Source of the DNA: Sphingosinicella microcystinivorans | GTDB taxonomy: Bacteria > Pseudomonadota > Alphaproteobacteria > Sphingomonadales > Sphingomonadaceae | Assembly: GCF_027941835.1 (NCBI RefSeq) | Contig: NZ_CP116005.1 | Span: 2,185,501 to 2,249,500 of the forward strand | Reading direction: 5' to 3' | DNA: 64,000 nucleotides | In this document: positions 17,492 through 26,247 of the stretch, piece after piece | Position numbering within the stretch: position 1 is the stretch's first letter | How the letters are laid out: each line of letters starts with the position of its first letter | Made by a program: the position numbers and the translations under genes | Notes under the pieces: model-generated | Database searches by the model: none | The model's input: only the letters and a program-made list of their open reading frames with translations | What the model was told of the DNA's origin: nothing

Positions 17492-17884
17492 TTATATCGT
17501 GGTTCCCTCTCGTCGAACTTGATGGAGTTCCCGAAAGAGGCGCTCCTGCTCTTCGCCCCAGTCGAACGTCGGAATCGCGGGGGAAGCTGCGGACTGGAAC
17601 CTGCGGTACATCTTCAGAATCATTTCCGTCAGCCGTACTTTTTCAGCGTCTTTGGCTTCGAGCGCCACCTTGAAGCAGCTATATGCCAGCGCCTCCTGCC
17701 CCGGAAGATGCACGGTCTTTCCACTCCGGGTGATCGGGAGCGGCTCCATCATCAGTTTGGCGAGGGCTTCTTCGAAGCCCATCTCTCCGCTTGCCCGGGA
17801 CGTCTTCTTCGGTCGCCCGTTGGGATTTCCTGAAATGCCTGCTGGCCACTGGCCAGCATTTCTCTTCTTGTCCTTTTTACTCAC
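17492..17884 (-). CDS. DUF5681-domain protein
   Basis: 130 residues. The basic N-terminus MSKKDKKRNAGQW leads into the DUF5681 signature GISGNPNGRPKK, typical of phage- and plasmid-borne proteins found near DNA methyltransferases or terminases. The GTG at 17884 is chosen because a perfect GGAGG lies eight bases before it; a start at 17905 lacks one. It lies 47 bases after the methyltransferase stop and is probably co-transcribed. A DNA-packaging-related role is only a guess. Confidence 0.8.
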   Translation of the reverse strand: MSKKDKKRNAGQWPAGISGNPNGRPKKTSRASGEMGFEEALAKLMMEPLPITRSGKTVHLPGQEALAYSCFKVALEAKDAEKVRLTEMILKMYRRFQSAASPAIPTFDWGEEQERLFRELHQVRREGTTI

Positions 17885-17931
17885 CTGATACCTCCAGATG
17901 ATCACATGACACCTGCAAACCCCGAGACCGG

Positions 17932-19362
17932 CTATTCGGTATCGAGGTCTTCCGTCCGTTCGTCAGCCAGCTCCTCAAGGGTAAGCCCGCTGGTTTCATG
18001 GATCGCTTTCTGTCCTGTCCGGCTTTCCCAGCGGCGGATGGTGCGATCGACAAACTTGGGATCGATCTCGATACAATACGCACGGCGCCCGCATATCTCG
18101 GCTGCGATGATCGTGGTTCCGGAACCCACGAAGGGATCGAGCACGATGTCGCCACGTTTTGTCACGTCGAGGATAAAGTCCTCGACAAGCTCGACCGGCT
18201 TGGGTGTTGCGTGGAGCTTCAAGGCTTCGGCTGCCGAGCTTCCCTTGCGGTTCGCTCCCGGGTAGTGCTGGACGTTGGTGCGGTCGCGGCCGGACTTGCC
18301 AAGTTCGATGTTGTTGGTTGCCGGCTTGGTCTCGGCACAATAGATATGAATCAATTCATAGGCGTTCCGATAGAGACTGCCCATGGCGCCCGAGCCTTTA
18401 TCCCATACGCACATCTGGATCAGGTTGAGCTGCGTATCCTGAGCTGCCAGCACGAGATCGTGCGAGTGCCGCCAGTCCATGCAGACATAAATCACCGAGC
18501 CGGGCAGGATGGACTGCTGGCACAGATCCAGATATTGGCCGAGGAAGATTCGAAACTGTGCGGGCGACATCTCGCCGCATCCGAGTGCGGAATCCTCGTG
18601 CTTGATCTTGCCGAGTCCACTGACAAAGCCTTTGATGCGGATATTGTAGGGAGGGCCTGAAAAGACCATGCGCGCACACTCGTTCCGCATCAGCGCCGCG
18701 TAGCTCTCTGTATCGGTCGCATCGCCGCAGAGGAGGCGGTGCTCGCCAAGGCGCCAGAGATCGCCTGGAACACTGGTGGGTGCAGCGTCATGTACGTCTT
18801 TCACCGCGTCTCCATCAGGGTCATCGCTCTCGACAGCGCTCTGCAGGAGGACATCGAGTTCGATATCGTCGAAGCCGGTGAGCGTCAGATCCATGTTCAG
18901 GACCTGTAGCTCGGCAAGCTCGATGCCCAGCTCTTCCAGGTTCCATTCACCGTTCTCCGCCAGGCGATTGAGGCTGATCGACAGCAGCCGCAGTTCCTCC
19001 TCGCTCAGATGATCGACAAGGATGCACGGGATTGTTTCCAGGCCGAGTCGCCGGGCGGCTTCGATGCGAATATGTCCATCGACGACCGTGCCGTCGGTAT
19101 TGATCAGAACCGGCACGCAAAACCCGAAAGCCGAAATTGAGCGGCATCGCGCTTCGATATGCGCATGATCCGATTTACGCAGCCGCCGCCGGGCTGGTGT
19201 GAGATCCGCAAGCCGGCGGTCCACCAGTGCGATCCCGGGCAACAGGTCGTTGCGTGGCATCCCACTAACGCTGGATTGCAGACGGACTTCACCGCCAAGC
19301 CGCTGGCGTCGTTCGCGGCTCTTCCCGTTGACGGCGTTCTTGATGGACTCGCGTGGTGACAC
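17932..19362 (-). CDS. ParB-domain DNA methyltransferase (N4/N6 type) with altered catalytic motif
   Basis: 476 residues in the longest form. ParB/Srx-like domain at about 45-130 ([25 protein letters not shown]). Methyltransferase domain from about 200: motif IV region [17 protein letters not shown] at 231-247 and SAM-binding motif [15 protein letters not shown] near 424-437. Motif IV normally reads DPPY; here Asp is Gly236 (codon 18655-18657), one base from Asp. This may abolish catalysis. The N-terminus is uncertain because the upstream DNA is IS21 sequence: GTG at 19362 is the longest start and lies at the junction, and ATG at 19260 is the alternative. Probably an orphan methylase of a decayed prophage or island. 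Confidence 0.85.
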   Translation of the reverse strand: MSPRESIKNAVNGKSRERRQRLGGEVRLQSSVSGMPRNDLLPGIALVDRRLADLTPARRRLRKSDHAHIEARCRSISAFGFCVPVLINTDGTVVDGHIRIEAARRLGLETIPCILVDHLSEEELRLLSISLNRLAENGEWNLEELGIELAELQVLNMDLTLTGFDDIELDVLLQSAVESDDPDGDAVKDVHDAAPTSVPGDLWRLGEHRLLCGDATDTESYAALMRNECARMVFSGPPYNIRIKGFVSGLGKIKHEDSALGCGEMSPAQFRIFLGQYLDLCQQSILPGSVIYVCMDWRHSHDLVLAAQDTQLNLIQMCVWDKGSGAMGSLYRNAYELIHIYCAETKPATNNIELGKSGRDRTNVQHYPGANRKGSSAAEALKLHATPKPVELVEDFILDVTKRGDIVLDPFVGSGTTIIAAEICGRRAYCIEIDPKFVDRTIRRWESRTGQKAIHETSGLTLEELADERTEDLDTE

Positions 19363-19673
19363 GCCTCGAAGAGGAGACCCGGATCGGCAAAGGCGGGACC
19401 CTGGCGGCGCAGCTGTCGCGGCTCGACCTGATCGTGCTCGACGAGCTCGGTTATCTGCCGTTCGCCCGCTCGGGAGGGCAGTTGCTGTTCCACCTCATCA
19501 GCAAGCTTTATGAGCGGACCAGCGTCATCATCACCACGAACCTCGCCTTCGGCGAATGGCCGACCGTGTTCGGCGATCCCAAGATGACCACGGCGCTGCT
19601 CGACCGCGTCACCCACCACTGCGATATCGTCGAGACGGGCAACGACAGCTGGCGCTTCAAAAACCGCAGCTGA
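19350..19673 (+). pseudogene. istB: 3' fragment of IS21-family istB (transposition ATPase helper)
   Basis: About 105 residues matching the C-terminal half of Ist[15 protein letters not shown] (Walker B), [47 protein letters not shown] and the ending SWRFKNRS. The Walker A half and istA are missing, so it cannot function. The break at about 19350 adjoins the methyltransferase gene. Confidence 0.9.
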
Positions 19674-19788
19674 CAGCCACCTTCGGCGCCTTCAAAAATC
19701 TATCTTGCGCTGCGCGCGCCTCCGGTCGGGCTACGCCCGCCCTCCGCCGCACGCAGCGCAAGGCCATCTTCAACAAACCAGCATCATA

Positions 19789-21024
19789 TTATCCGAAAAG
19801 GGGGTCCCTCTTCGACGCCGATCGGGGGTCCCTTTTGAACGCCGTTTGACACCGTGGCAGATATGCGGCTCGATTATAGGCGGCCTCAACCTTTTCCCTG
19901 GGAACATGGGCCAGCATAAGGTCGATGATCTTGCGATCATGCTCCTTCCCATGCTGCTCCGCCCACTCGTTCATGATGGTGGAGAATGCTGCACGAAACC
20001 CATGTGGTACGTGACGACCATGATAGCCCGCACGGTTTAGCAAATAGCCGATGGCATTCTCGCTCATCGGGCGGTGGGCATGGTGGGAACTTGGAAACAC
20101 GAGCGTACCAGCACCGGTCAACGGCCATATTGCCCTCAGTATGGCCACCGACTGATATGCCAATGGAACGAGGTGATCGCCGCCGATTTCTTCCTTTCGG
20201 TCTTGACCTCCTTTCATACGCGAAGCCGGAATCCTCCAGAGCGGGTTCTTCCCATCCAGGTCTTCAAACTCGGCCCAGCGCGCGCCTCTGATTTCGTTCG
20301 GGCGTACGGCCGTAAGTGCAATGAAGCGCAGGGCGAGGCGCGTGATAGGACGCGCGTAATCTTCTTCAGCTGCATTGAGCATGCGCTGTAGCTCTGCAAG
20401 GTCAGTAATGGCGGGCTGGCGGCCTTTCCGGAGCGGCTTTAGGACGACGCCAAGCCGTTCCGACGGATCATGCTGCGCAAGTCCCTGGGCGATCGCATAG
20501 ACAAAGGCTGCTGATATGCGTTGCCGCACACGTTTGGCTGTCTCGAGGGAGCCTCGATCCTCGATGGCGCGCAGGACGTCGAGGACGAGAGGTGCGGGTA
20601 TTTCTGAAACAGGGAGCGGGCCGATGGCGGGGAAGACATCCCGTTCCAGGCTGCGGAGAACATCGTCAGCATGAACGCGAGCCCATTGGTTTTTGGTAAC
20701 TTCATGCCATTCTCGGGCGATACGTTCGAACGTATTTTGGGCAGCCTCGAGGTTTTCTTGGATCACGAGCTTCTTGGCGATGACGGGGTCTTTTCCCTGG
20801 GCAAGAATGGCCCGGGATTCATCTCGCTTCTCGCGGGCTTCGAGCAAGCTGACCAAGGGGTAAGGTCCCAGCGCCATCGTCTTTTGCTTGCCGCCGAACT
20901 GGTAGCTCCAGCGCCAGAGCTTGCCACCCGAAGGCGTGACGAGAAGATAAAGTCGATTGCTGTCGGTGAGCTTGTACGCTTTCGCGCGCGGCTTTGCCGC
21001 CCGCAGTTTTGCGTCACTTAGCAT
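19789..21024 (-). CDS. int: P4-type tyrosine integrase with an IS21-derived C-terminus
   Basis: 411 codons. DUF4102 arm-binding domain (residues 1-90, SDAKLRAAKPRAKAYKLTDSNRLYLLV), core-binding domain (~95-200), catalytic domain with TAVRPNEIRGARW, HGFRAAFST (HxxR), LMLAHVPREKV (His) and the catalytic tyrosine in AAYNRAAY (Tyr383). The last 20 residues and the stop (19789-19851) are exactly IS21 sequence, so the natural end after YLPR is lost. All catalytic residues remain. The ATG at 21024 has a perfect GGAGGT. It is probably the integrase of the defence island to its right. Activity after the insertion is uncertain. Confidence 0.9.
   Translation of the reverse strand: MLSDAKLRAAKPRAKAYKLTDSNRLYLLVTPSGGKLWRWSYQFGGKQKTMALGPYPLVSLLEAREKRDESRAILAQGKDPVIAKKLVIQENLEAAQNTFERIAREWHEVTKNQWARVHADDVLRSLERDVFPAIGPLPVSEIPAPLVLDVLRAIEDRGSLETAKRVRQRISAAFVYAIAQGLAQHDPSERLGVVLKPLRKGRQPAITDLAELQRMLNAAEEDYARPITRLALRFIALTAVRPNEIRGARWAEFEDLDGKNPLWRIPASRMKGGQDRKEEIGGDHLVPLAYQSVAILRAIWPLTGAGTLVFPSSHHAHRPMSENAIGYLLNRAGYHGRHVPHGFRAAFSTIMNEWAEQHGKEHDRKIIDLMLAHVPREKVEAAYNRAAYLPRCQTAFKRDPRSASKRDPLFG
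19800..19851. repeat. IS21 terminal tandem repeats
   Basis: GGGGGTCCCTCTTCGACGCC at 19800 and a second unit starting GGGGGTCCCTTTTGAACGCC at 19824 (period 24), ending at the IS tip. Such repeated terminal units are transposase-binding sites in IS21 elements. Confidence 0.8.
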
Positions 21025-21034
21025 GGTCTACCTC

Positions 21035-21078
21035 CGTACCACGTTTTCTCGCGCCCGTACCACGTTGCGTACCACGCT
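21035..21078. repeat. Three direct repeats of CGTACCACGTT upstream of int
   Basis: Copies at 21035-21045 and 21056-21066 are identical (CGTACCACGTT); 21068-21078 reads CGTACCACGCT. They lie 11-54 bases before the integrase start, as expected for integrase arm sites, an excisionase or regulator site, or part of the attachment region. Confidence 0.7.
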
Positions 21079-21381
21079 CCGGGTCGGAGGCGTGCGAACG
21101 GCTACGGTCCAATCGACTCGCTAAGTGTCCGATTTCAGAAGAAAATTCGCAATCCTGGTGGACTGCTACGGCGTGCTACGGAAGGGGGTCTGGCGGTGGG
21201 GGAGAGCCTGCGGACAAACTCTCTCGGAGTAGCAGTGCGTATCCCCCGTTATGACAGCGCAAACCTGCGCACTGAAAAATCGATCGTTAACCAGCTTTGT
21301 GATTGCCCCCGTAGTATCCGCCCCGTAAGCTGACCCAACAATAAACTGGTCCCATGCGGATCCGGTTGGGGGGGCAGGTTG
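21079..21381. promoter_or_regulatory. Divergent region between integrase and the defence operon
   Basis: About 300 bases with no credible gene. It must hold the promoter of the five-gene plus-strand operon and is the expected binding site of the WYL regulator encoded first in it. No tRNA or clear attachment core was recognised. The stretch 21240-21350 is noticeably less GC-rich than its surroundings. Confidence 0.45.
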
Positions 21382-22236
21382 GTGGATGACAGGTCAAATC
21401 TCAGATGGGGCGTGGAGCAGAAGCTCCAATTCATCGAGTTCCGCCTGTTCTGGGAGGGCCATGTCAACCGAAGCGATCTGATCGACAAGTTCGGCGTATC
21501 GGTCAACCAGGCATCTGGCGACCTCAACCGCTACATCGCACTCGCCCCTGACAACATGATCTACGACAAGAGCGGCAAGACCTATGTTCGCGGGGCAGCC
21601 TTTGCCCCGCTCTTCATGAAACCCGATGCAACGCAGTACCTGTCACAGGTCCGCTCCGTTGCGGAAGGGATTGTCGCTCGGGAGGACGCATGGATCGGCA
21701 ACCTTCCGGCCTTCGATGCGACCCCGGCTCCCGCACGCGGGATTGATGCGGTTGTCCTGCGCTCGCTCGCCATCGCTATCCGGCGCCACGAGGCCATCGA
21801 GGTTTTCTACCAGTCGATGTCGTCACCCGATCCAGAATGGCGCTGGATTGCTCCACATGCTCTAGCCTTCGATGGGTTCAGGTGGCACGCCCGATCATAT
21901 TGCGAGAAGAGCGGAGAATACCGCGATTTTGTAATTTCCCGGATTATCGATGCCCGCCAAAGCCGACCGGCCGGACAACTGGCAACATCGGACGTTGCCT
22001 GGCAGCAAATGGTGGAACTCGAGATAGGTCCTCACACGGGGCTCAGCCCAAACCAGAGGCGGGTCATTGAGCTGGACTACGGCATGCAGGATGGCTGCGT
22101 GAAAATCCCGGTCCGACGGGCCCTCCTTTACTATGCTCTGAAGCGCCTGGGCCTCGACACCGACCCCGGCGCACGCAAACCACAGGATCAGCAGATCGTC
22201 CTGCTAAATCGGGAGGCGATCCATGCAGATCATTGA
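21382..22236 (+). CDS. WYL-domain transcriptional regulator (BrxR/CapW-like)
   Basis: About 284 residues. N-terminal winged helix (RWGVEQKLQFIEFRLFWEGHVNRSDLIDKFGVSVNQASGDLNRY), a WYL Sm-like ligand domain in the middle (AIRRHEAIEVFYQSMSS, WRWIAPHALAFDGFRWHARSYC) and a C-terminal dimerisation extension. This layout is that of BrxR/CapW regulators, which repress phage-defence operons (established for those families). The start is GTG at 21382 or TTG at 21379. It overlaps the helicase gene by 14 bases, so it is the first gene of the operon and probably autoregulates it. Confidence 0.88.
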   Translation: MDDRSNLRWGVEQKLQFIEFRLFWEGHVNRSDLIDKFGVSVNQASGDLNRYIALAPDNMIYDKSGKTYVRGAAFAPLFMKPDATQYLSQVRSVAEGIVAREDAWIGNLPAFDATPAPARGIDAVVLRSLAIAIRRHEAIEVFYQSMSSPDPEWRWIAPHALAFDGFRWHARSYCEKSGEYRDFVISRIIDARQSRPAGQLATSDVAWQQMVELEIGPHTGLSPNQRRVIELDYGMQDGCVKIPVRRALLYYALKRLGLDTDPGARKPQDQQIVLLNREAIHADH

Positions 22237-25200
22237 TAACAATTCCCATCTTTGGGGTGACGATCTCAAACAGGCCCTGACCAAGAGCTCGCGTGTAAAG
22301 ATCGCCGCCTCCTGCTTCTCGATCTATGCCTTCGAGGCGCTCAAGTCTGAGCTCTCCAGGATCGACAGCCTGCAGTTCATTTTTACCGCCCCCACGTTCA
22401 CACCGAACGGGGCGACCGATCGTCTCACCAAAGAACGACGCGAGTTCTTCATCCCCAAAGCGCGGCGTGAAAGCGGCCTATATGGAACCGAGTTCGAGAT
22501 CCAACTTCGTAACAAGCTGACGCAGCGTGCCGTTGCACGCGAATGCGCCGACTGGATCCGCAAGAAGGCAAAATTCCGGTCCAACGGGACAAAGGCGCCG
22601 ATGCAGCAGTTCATGCATGTGGGAGGCGCGGCTGATGCTGTGGCCTACATGCCCATCAGCGGATTCACGGCGGTCGACCTGGGCTACCAGAAGGGCGATG
22701 CCGTCTCGAATTTTGTCACGCGGTTCGACGACCCGAGCCATGCGCAGATGTACCTGCAGCTGTTCGACCAGATCTGGGCAGACCCGGAGAAGTTGCAGGA
22801 CGTCACGAACGCCATCTGCGACCATATCGAGTCCGTTTATCAGGAGAATACGCCCGAACGCATCTATTTCATGATGCTCTACAATATCTTCCGGGACTTC
22901 CTCGAGGAGGTCGATGAAGATGTCCTGCCAAACGACCTGACCGGCTACCGAGATAGCGTTGTCTGGAACAAGCTGTTCAATTATCAGAAGGATGCGACGA
23001 CCGGCATCATCAACAAGCTCGAGACCTACAACGGCTGCATTCTGGCCGACTCTGTGGGGCTCGGCAAAACCTTCACCGCGCTGGCAGTGATCAAATATTA
23101 TGAGCTGCGGAACCGGTCAGTCCTGGTGCTTTGCCCCAAGAAGCTCGCGGACAACTGGCGCAACTACAACACCAACCTGACGACCAACATCTTCGCCAGG
23201 GACCGGTTCAACTACGATGTCCTGTGCCACACCGATCTGTCCCGCACCTCCGGGGAATCCTTCGGCATCCCGCTGAACCGGGTCAACTGGGGCAATTACG
23301 ACCTGGTCGTCATCGACGAATCCCACAACTTCCGGAACAACGACGTCTTTAAGGATCGGGAGACGCGCTACCAGAAGCTGATGAACAAGGTCATCCGCGC
23401 GGGCGTGAAGACCAAGGTCCTGATGCTATCGGCAACGCCGGTGAACAACCGCTTTACTGATCTGCGCAACCAGCTCGCACTGGCTTACGAGGGGCAGTCC
23501 GAGGCGCTAAGCAAGAACCTCAAGACCGATACCAGCATTGAAGAGATCTTCCGCCGGGCTCAGAAGGCCTTCAACGAATGGACATCGCTGCCTCCCGAGG
23601 AGCGGACGGCAGCGTCGATCCTCAAGACGCTGGACTTCGACTTCTTTGAACTGCTCGATTCCGTGACCATTGCCCGGTCCCGCAAGCACATCGAGACGTT
23701 CTACGACACGAAGGATATTGGCAAATTTCCGCAGCGGCGGAAGCCGCTCTCGTTCCATTGCCCGATTACACAGCGGTCGGACGTGATGGGGCTGAACGAC
23801 ATTTTCACGCAGCTGTCGGTGCTCAAGCTCGCGGTCTATGCGCCCATCAGCTACATCCTTCCCAGCCGTCTGCGGAAATACGAAGAAATCTACGACACGC
23901 AGGTCGAGGGCGGCCGCGGCAAACTGCGTCAGGCAGACCGGGAGCGCAGTCTCCAGGCGCTCATGACCACCAATCTTCTGAAGCGCCTTGAGAGTTCGGT
24001 CGCGGCGTTCCGGCTGACGCTGCGGTCCCTCGGTACCAACATTTCCCGCACGCTGAACGCAATCGAAGAGTTTGAGCGAACTGGACGCGCAGGCAGCGTC
24101 AGCGACCATCTCGCAGAGATGAGCGCCTTTGATCCTGAAGACGACGATCTGGCCGGCCTTGATGAGTTCACCGTGGGCAAGAAAGTCCAGATCAGTCTTG
24201 GCGACATGGATTTGCCGTCGTGGAAGCACGACCTGGCTGCCGACCTTGTGCTGATCGACGATCTGATTGCATCGATGGACAAGGTGACACCCGGAGACGA
24301 TACGAAGCTCCAGCACCTGCTTTCGCTCATCGGTCAGAAGGTCGAAGCGCCGCTGAATGTCGGTAACCGCAAGGTCCTGATCTTCACGGCCTTCGCCGAT
24401 ACCGCCAATTATCTCTACGACAATCTCGCGCCCTTCGCGCAGCAGCTGGGGCTGCACGTCGGCAAGGTCACCGGATCAGATTCACCGAAGACCACCCTGA
24501 AGAAATCCTACGACTTTCAGGGGGTGCTGACGCTGTTTTCCCCCCGTTCAAAGGACAAGGCCATTGTCCTGCCCAATGAGCCCGGCGAGTTGGACATCCT
24601 GATCGGCACTGACTGCATTTCTGAAGGCCAGAACCTCCAGGACTGCGACTTCCTGGTGAATTACGACATCCACTGGAACCCGGTACGCATCATCCAACGC
24701 TTCGGCCGGATCGACCGCATCGGCTCACCCAACAGCCAGATTCAGCTGGTCAACTATTGGCCTGACATAACGCTCGACGAGTACATCAACCTCAAAGAGC
24801 GCGTCGAAAACCGGATGGTGATCGCCGACGTCACCGCGACCGGCGATGACAATGTGCTGACCGCCAAGTCGAGCGACATTGCCTACCGCAAGGAACAGCT
24901 GAAACGGATGCAGGAGGAGGTGATCGAGCTCGAGGACGTGAAGGCCGGCATTTCCATCACCGATCTCGGCCTGAACGACTTCCGCATGGACCTGCTCAAC
25001 TACGTCAAGGAGCATGGCGAGCTCGACAACGTGCCCTTCGGTATGCACGCCATCGTCCCGGCACAGCCAGAGCTTGGATTGCATCCAGGCGTTATCTTCG
25101 CCTTGAAGAACATCCATGACAGCGTGAATGTGAACCAGCAGAACCGGCTCCACCCGTTCTACCTGGTCTATATCGGTGACGATGGCGAGATCGTCGCCGA

Positions 25201-25492
25201 CCATACCGAGGTCAAACGGCTGCTCGATCTGATCCGCACCAGCTGTAAGGGGCAGGTAGAGCCGATCCGGGAGGTTTGCCGGGTCTTCAATGAGCGGACC
25301 GATGATGGGCGCCAGATGGGCCTCTATTCCGACCTGCTCTCTAGCGCGATCCGGTCCATGATCGAGGTGAAGGAAGAAAAGGACATCGACAGCCTGTTCA
25401 GCGGCGGTCGCACTACGGCACTCACCCATACCATCAAGGGGCTGGACGACTTCGAGCTGATCGCGTTCCTGGTCATCGAGGGGGGATCATGA
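22223..25492 (+). CDS. SNF2/DEAD-like helicase with PLD-like N-terminus, defence-associated
   Basis: 1089 residues. Residues 1-200 resemble a phospholipase-D-like nuclease domain (KIAASCFSIYAFEALKSEL, then PISGFTAVDLGYQKGD where PLD proteins carry SNFT), but no HxK catalytic motif is visible, so it is probably degenerate. Helicase motor: Walker A SVGLGKT near 276-282, VVIDESHNF near 360 (DESH box), LSATPVNNRF near 402, and the C-terminal lobe GTDCISEGQNLQDCD and QRFGRIDRIG near 825. SNF2-type helicases use ATP to move along duplex DNA. The ATG at 22223 has GGAGGCGATCC. Its stop overlaps the DUF4391 start (ATGA). It is not a usual part of type III restriction systems. Confidence 0.88.
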   Translation: MQIIDNNSHLWGDDLKQALTKSSRVKIAASCFSIYAFEALKSELSRIDSLQFIFTAPTFTPNGATDRLTKERREFFIPKARRESGLYGTEFEIQLRNKLTQRAVARECADWIRKKAKFRSNGTKAPMQQFMHVGGAADAVAYMPISGFTAVDLGYQKGDAVSNFVTRFDDPSHAQMYLQLFDQIWADPEKLQDVTNAICDHIESVYQENTPERIYFMMLYNIFRDFLEEVDEDVLPNDLTGYRDSVVWNKLFNYQKDATTGIINKLETYNGCILADSVGLGKTFTALAVIKYYELRNRSVLVLCPKKLADNWRNYNTNLTTNIFARDRFNYDVLCHTDLSRTSGESFGIPLNRVNWGNYDLVVIDESHNFRNNDVFKDRETRYQKLMNKVIRAGVKTKVLMLSATPVNNRFTDLRNQLALAYEGQSEALSKNLKTDTSIEEIFRRAQKAFNEWTSLPPEERTAASILKTLDFDFFELLDSVTIARSRKHIETFYDTKDIGKFPQRRKPLSFHCPITQRSDVMGLNDIFTQLSVLKLAVYAPISYILPSRLRKYEEIYDTQVEGGRGKLRQADRERSLQALMTTNLLKRLESSVAAFRLTLRSLGTNISRTLNAIEEFERTGRAGSVSDHLAEMSAFDPEDDDLAGLDEFTVGKKVQISLGDMDLPSWKHDLAADLVLIDDLIASMDKVTPGDDTKLQHLLSLIGQKVEAPLNVGNRKVLIFTAFADTANYLYDNLAPFAQQLGLHVGKVTGSDSPKTTLKKSYDFQGVLTLFSPRSKDKAIVLPNEPGELDILIGTDCISEGQNLQDCDFLVNYDIHWNPVRIIQRFGRIDRIGSPNSQIQLVNYWPDITLDEYINLKERVENRMVIADVTATGDDNVLTAKSSDIAYRKEQLKRMQEEVIELEDVKAGISITDLGLNDFRMDLLNYVKEHGELDNVPFGMHAIVPAQPELGLHPGVIFALKNIHDSVNVNQQNRLHPFYLVYIGDDGEIVADHTEVKRLLDLIRTSCKGQVEPIREVCRVFNERTDDGRQMGLYSDLLSSAIRSMIEVKEEKDIDSLFSGGRTTALTHTIKGLDDFELIAFLVIEGGS

Positions 25493-26247
25493 TCCTCTAC
25501 GAATGGCCTCGCGCTGCCGCTTTCGGACGCGTGATCCCGAAGAATAAGATCTACGAACATGCTGCTGCCAACACGGCGCTGAAGGACCTCTTTGTGCGCG
25601 AGGTTGACCAGATCGTCTGGTCGCACAAGCTGGCGCCCGAGACGGTCAACCTGGCGGCAACGAAGTCAGTGGCCGAGATTCAGGTCTTCCGCATCACCGC
25701 CCGCACCCCGTCGCTGGACCACGAAGTGCTGCGGGCCATCGACAAGGCTATTCCCTTCCCGCTCATTTTCGAAGTGGCCCATGGCGGCCGCGTAAGGCTA
25801 GGTGCGGCCTACAAGCGACCGAGCGAGGCCGACAGCACTCGTTGGGTGGTGGGAGACTATTTCCTAGGGGACTGGCTACCCGAGGATGCGCCGCGCGCCC
25901 CGCTTCCGGTGGCGCTAAACATGGGCGCTCTGTACGATCGGTTGCTCGAGCCCCTGGTGACGGAACAGACCAATCGGCTGGTCCCAGGCATGAACGAAGC
26001 GACGAACTCCGTTTCCGCGGTCGAAAAGCCCGCCTCGCTAGAAGAGCGCATCGCGCTCGCAGAGGCGATCAAGGCGCAGCTGCGTGAGGTCGAGCGGATC
26101 AAGTCGCGGCTGGCGCGCGAAAAGCAATTCAACAAGCGTGTGGCGATAAATGCCGAGCTGCGCGAGGCCAAACAGGAATTTGAGCGGCTGACGGCGGGGA
26201 CCGCCGACGCTGCTGTAGCGAACTACCAAGAGGAAGATCATGGATAA
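25489..26247 (+). CDS. DUF4391-domain protein
   Basis: 252 residues. The N-terminal two thirds match DUF4391 (WPRAAAFGRVIPKNKIYEHA, VREVDQIVWSHKLAPETVNLA, VAEIQVFRI). The C-terminal third (195-240) is a charged coiled coil (ERIALAEAIKAQLREVERIKSRLAREKQFNKR) suited to holding partners together. Starts in the stop of the helicase gene and overlaps the Mod gene by 8 bases, which implies coordinated production and perhaps a complex. The biochemical role is unknown; the fold may be nuclease-like, but no catalytic motif was confirmed. Confidence 0.85.
   Translation: MILYEWPRAAAFGRVIPKNKIYEHAAANTALKDLFVREVDQIVWSHKLAPETVNLAATKSVAEIQVFRITARTPSLDHEVLRAIDKAIPFPLIFEVAHGGRVRLGAAYKRPSEADSTRWVVGDYFLGDWLPEDAPRAPLPVALNMGALYDRLLEPLVTEQTNRLVPGMNEATNSVSAVEKPASLEERIALAEAIKAQLREVERIKSRLAREKQFNKRVAINAELREAKQEFERLTAGTADAAVANYQEEDHG

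Larger units (their letters stand above)
19350..19851 (+). mobile_element. Right-hand remnant of an IS21-family element
   Basis: Contains the istB 3' end and the IS right end with its terminal repeats. The outer end is TTTGACA at 19845-19851, reading TGTCAAA from outside. It interrupts the last codons of the tyrosine integrase. The left part (istA, 5' istB) is deleted, apparently together with whatever lay between the methyltransferase gene and the IS. Confidence 0.85.
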
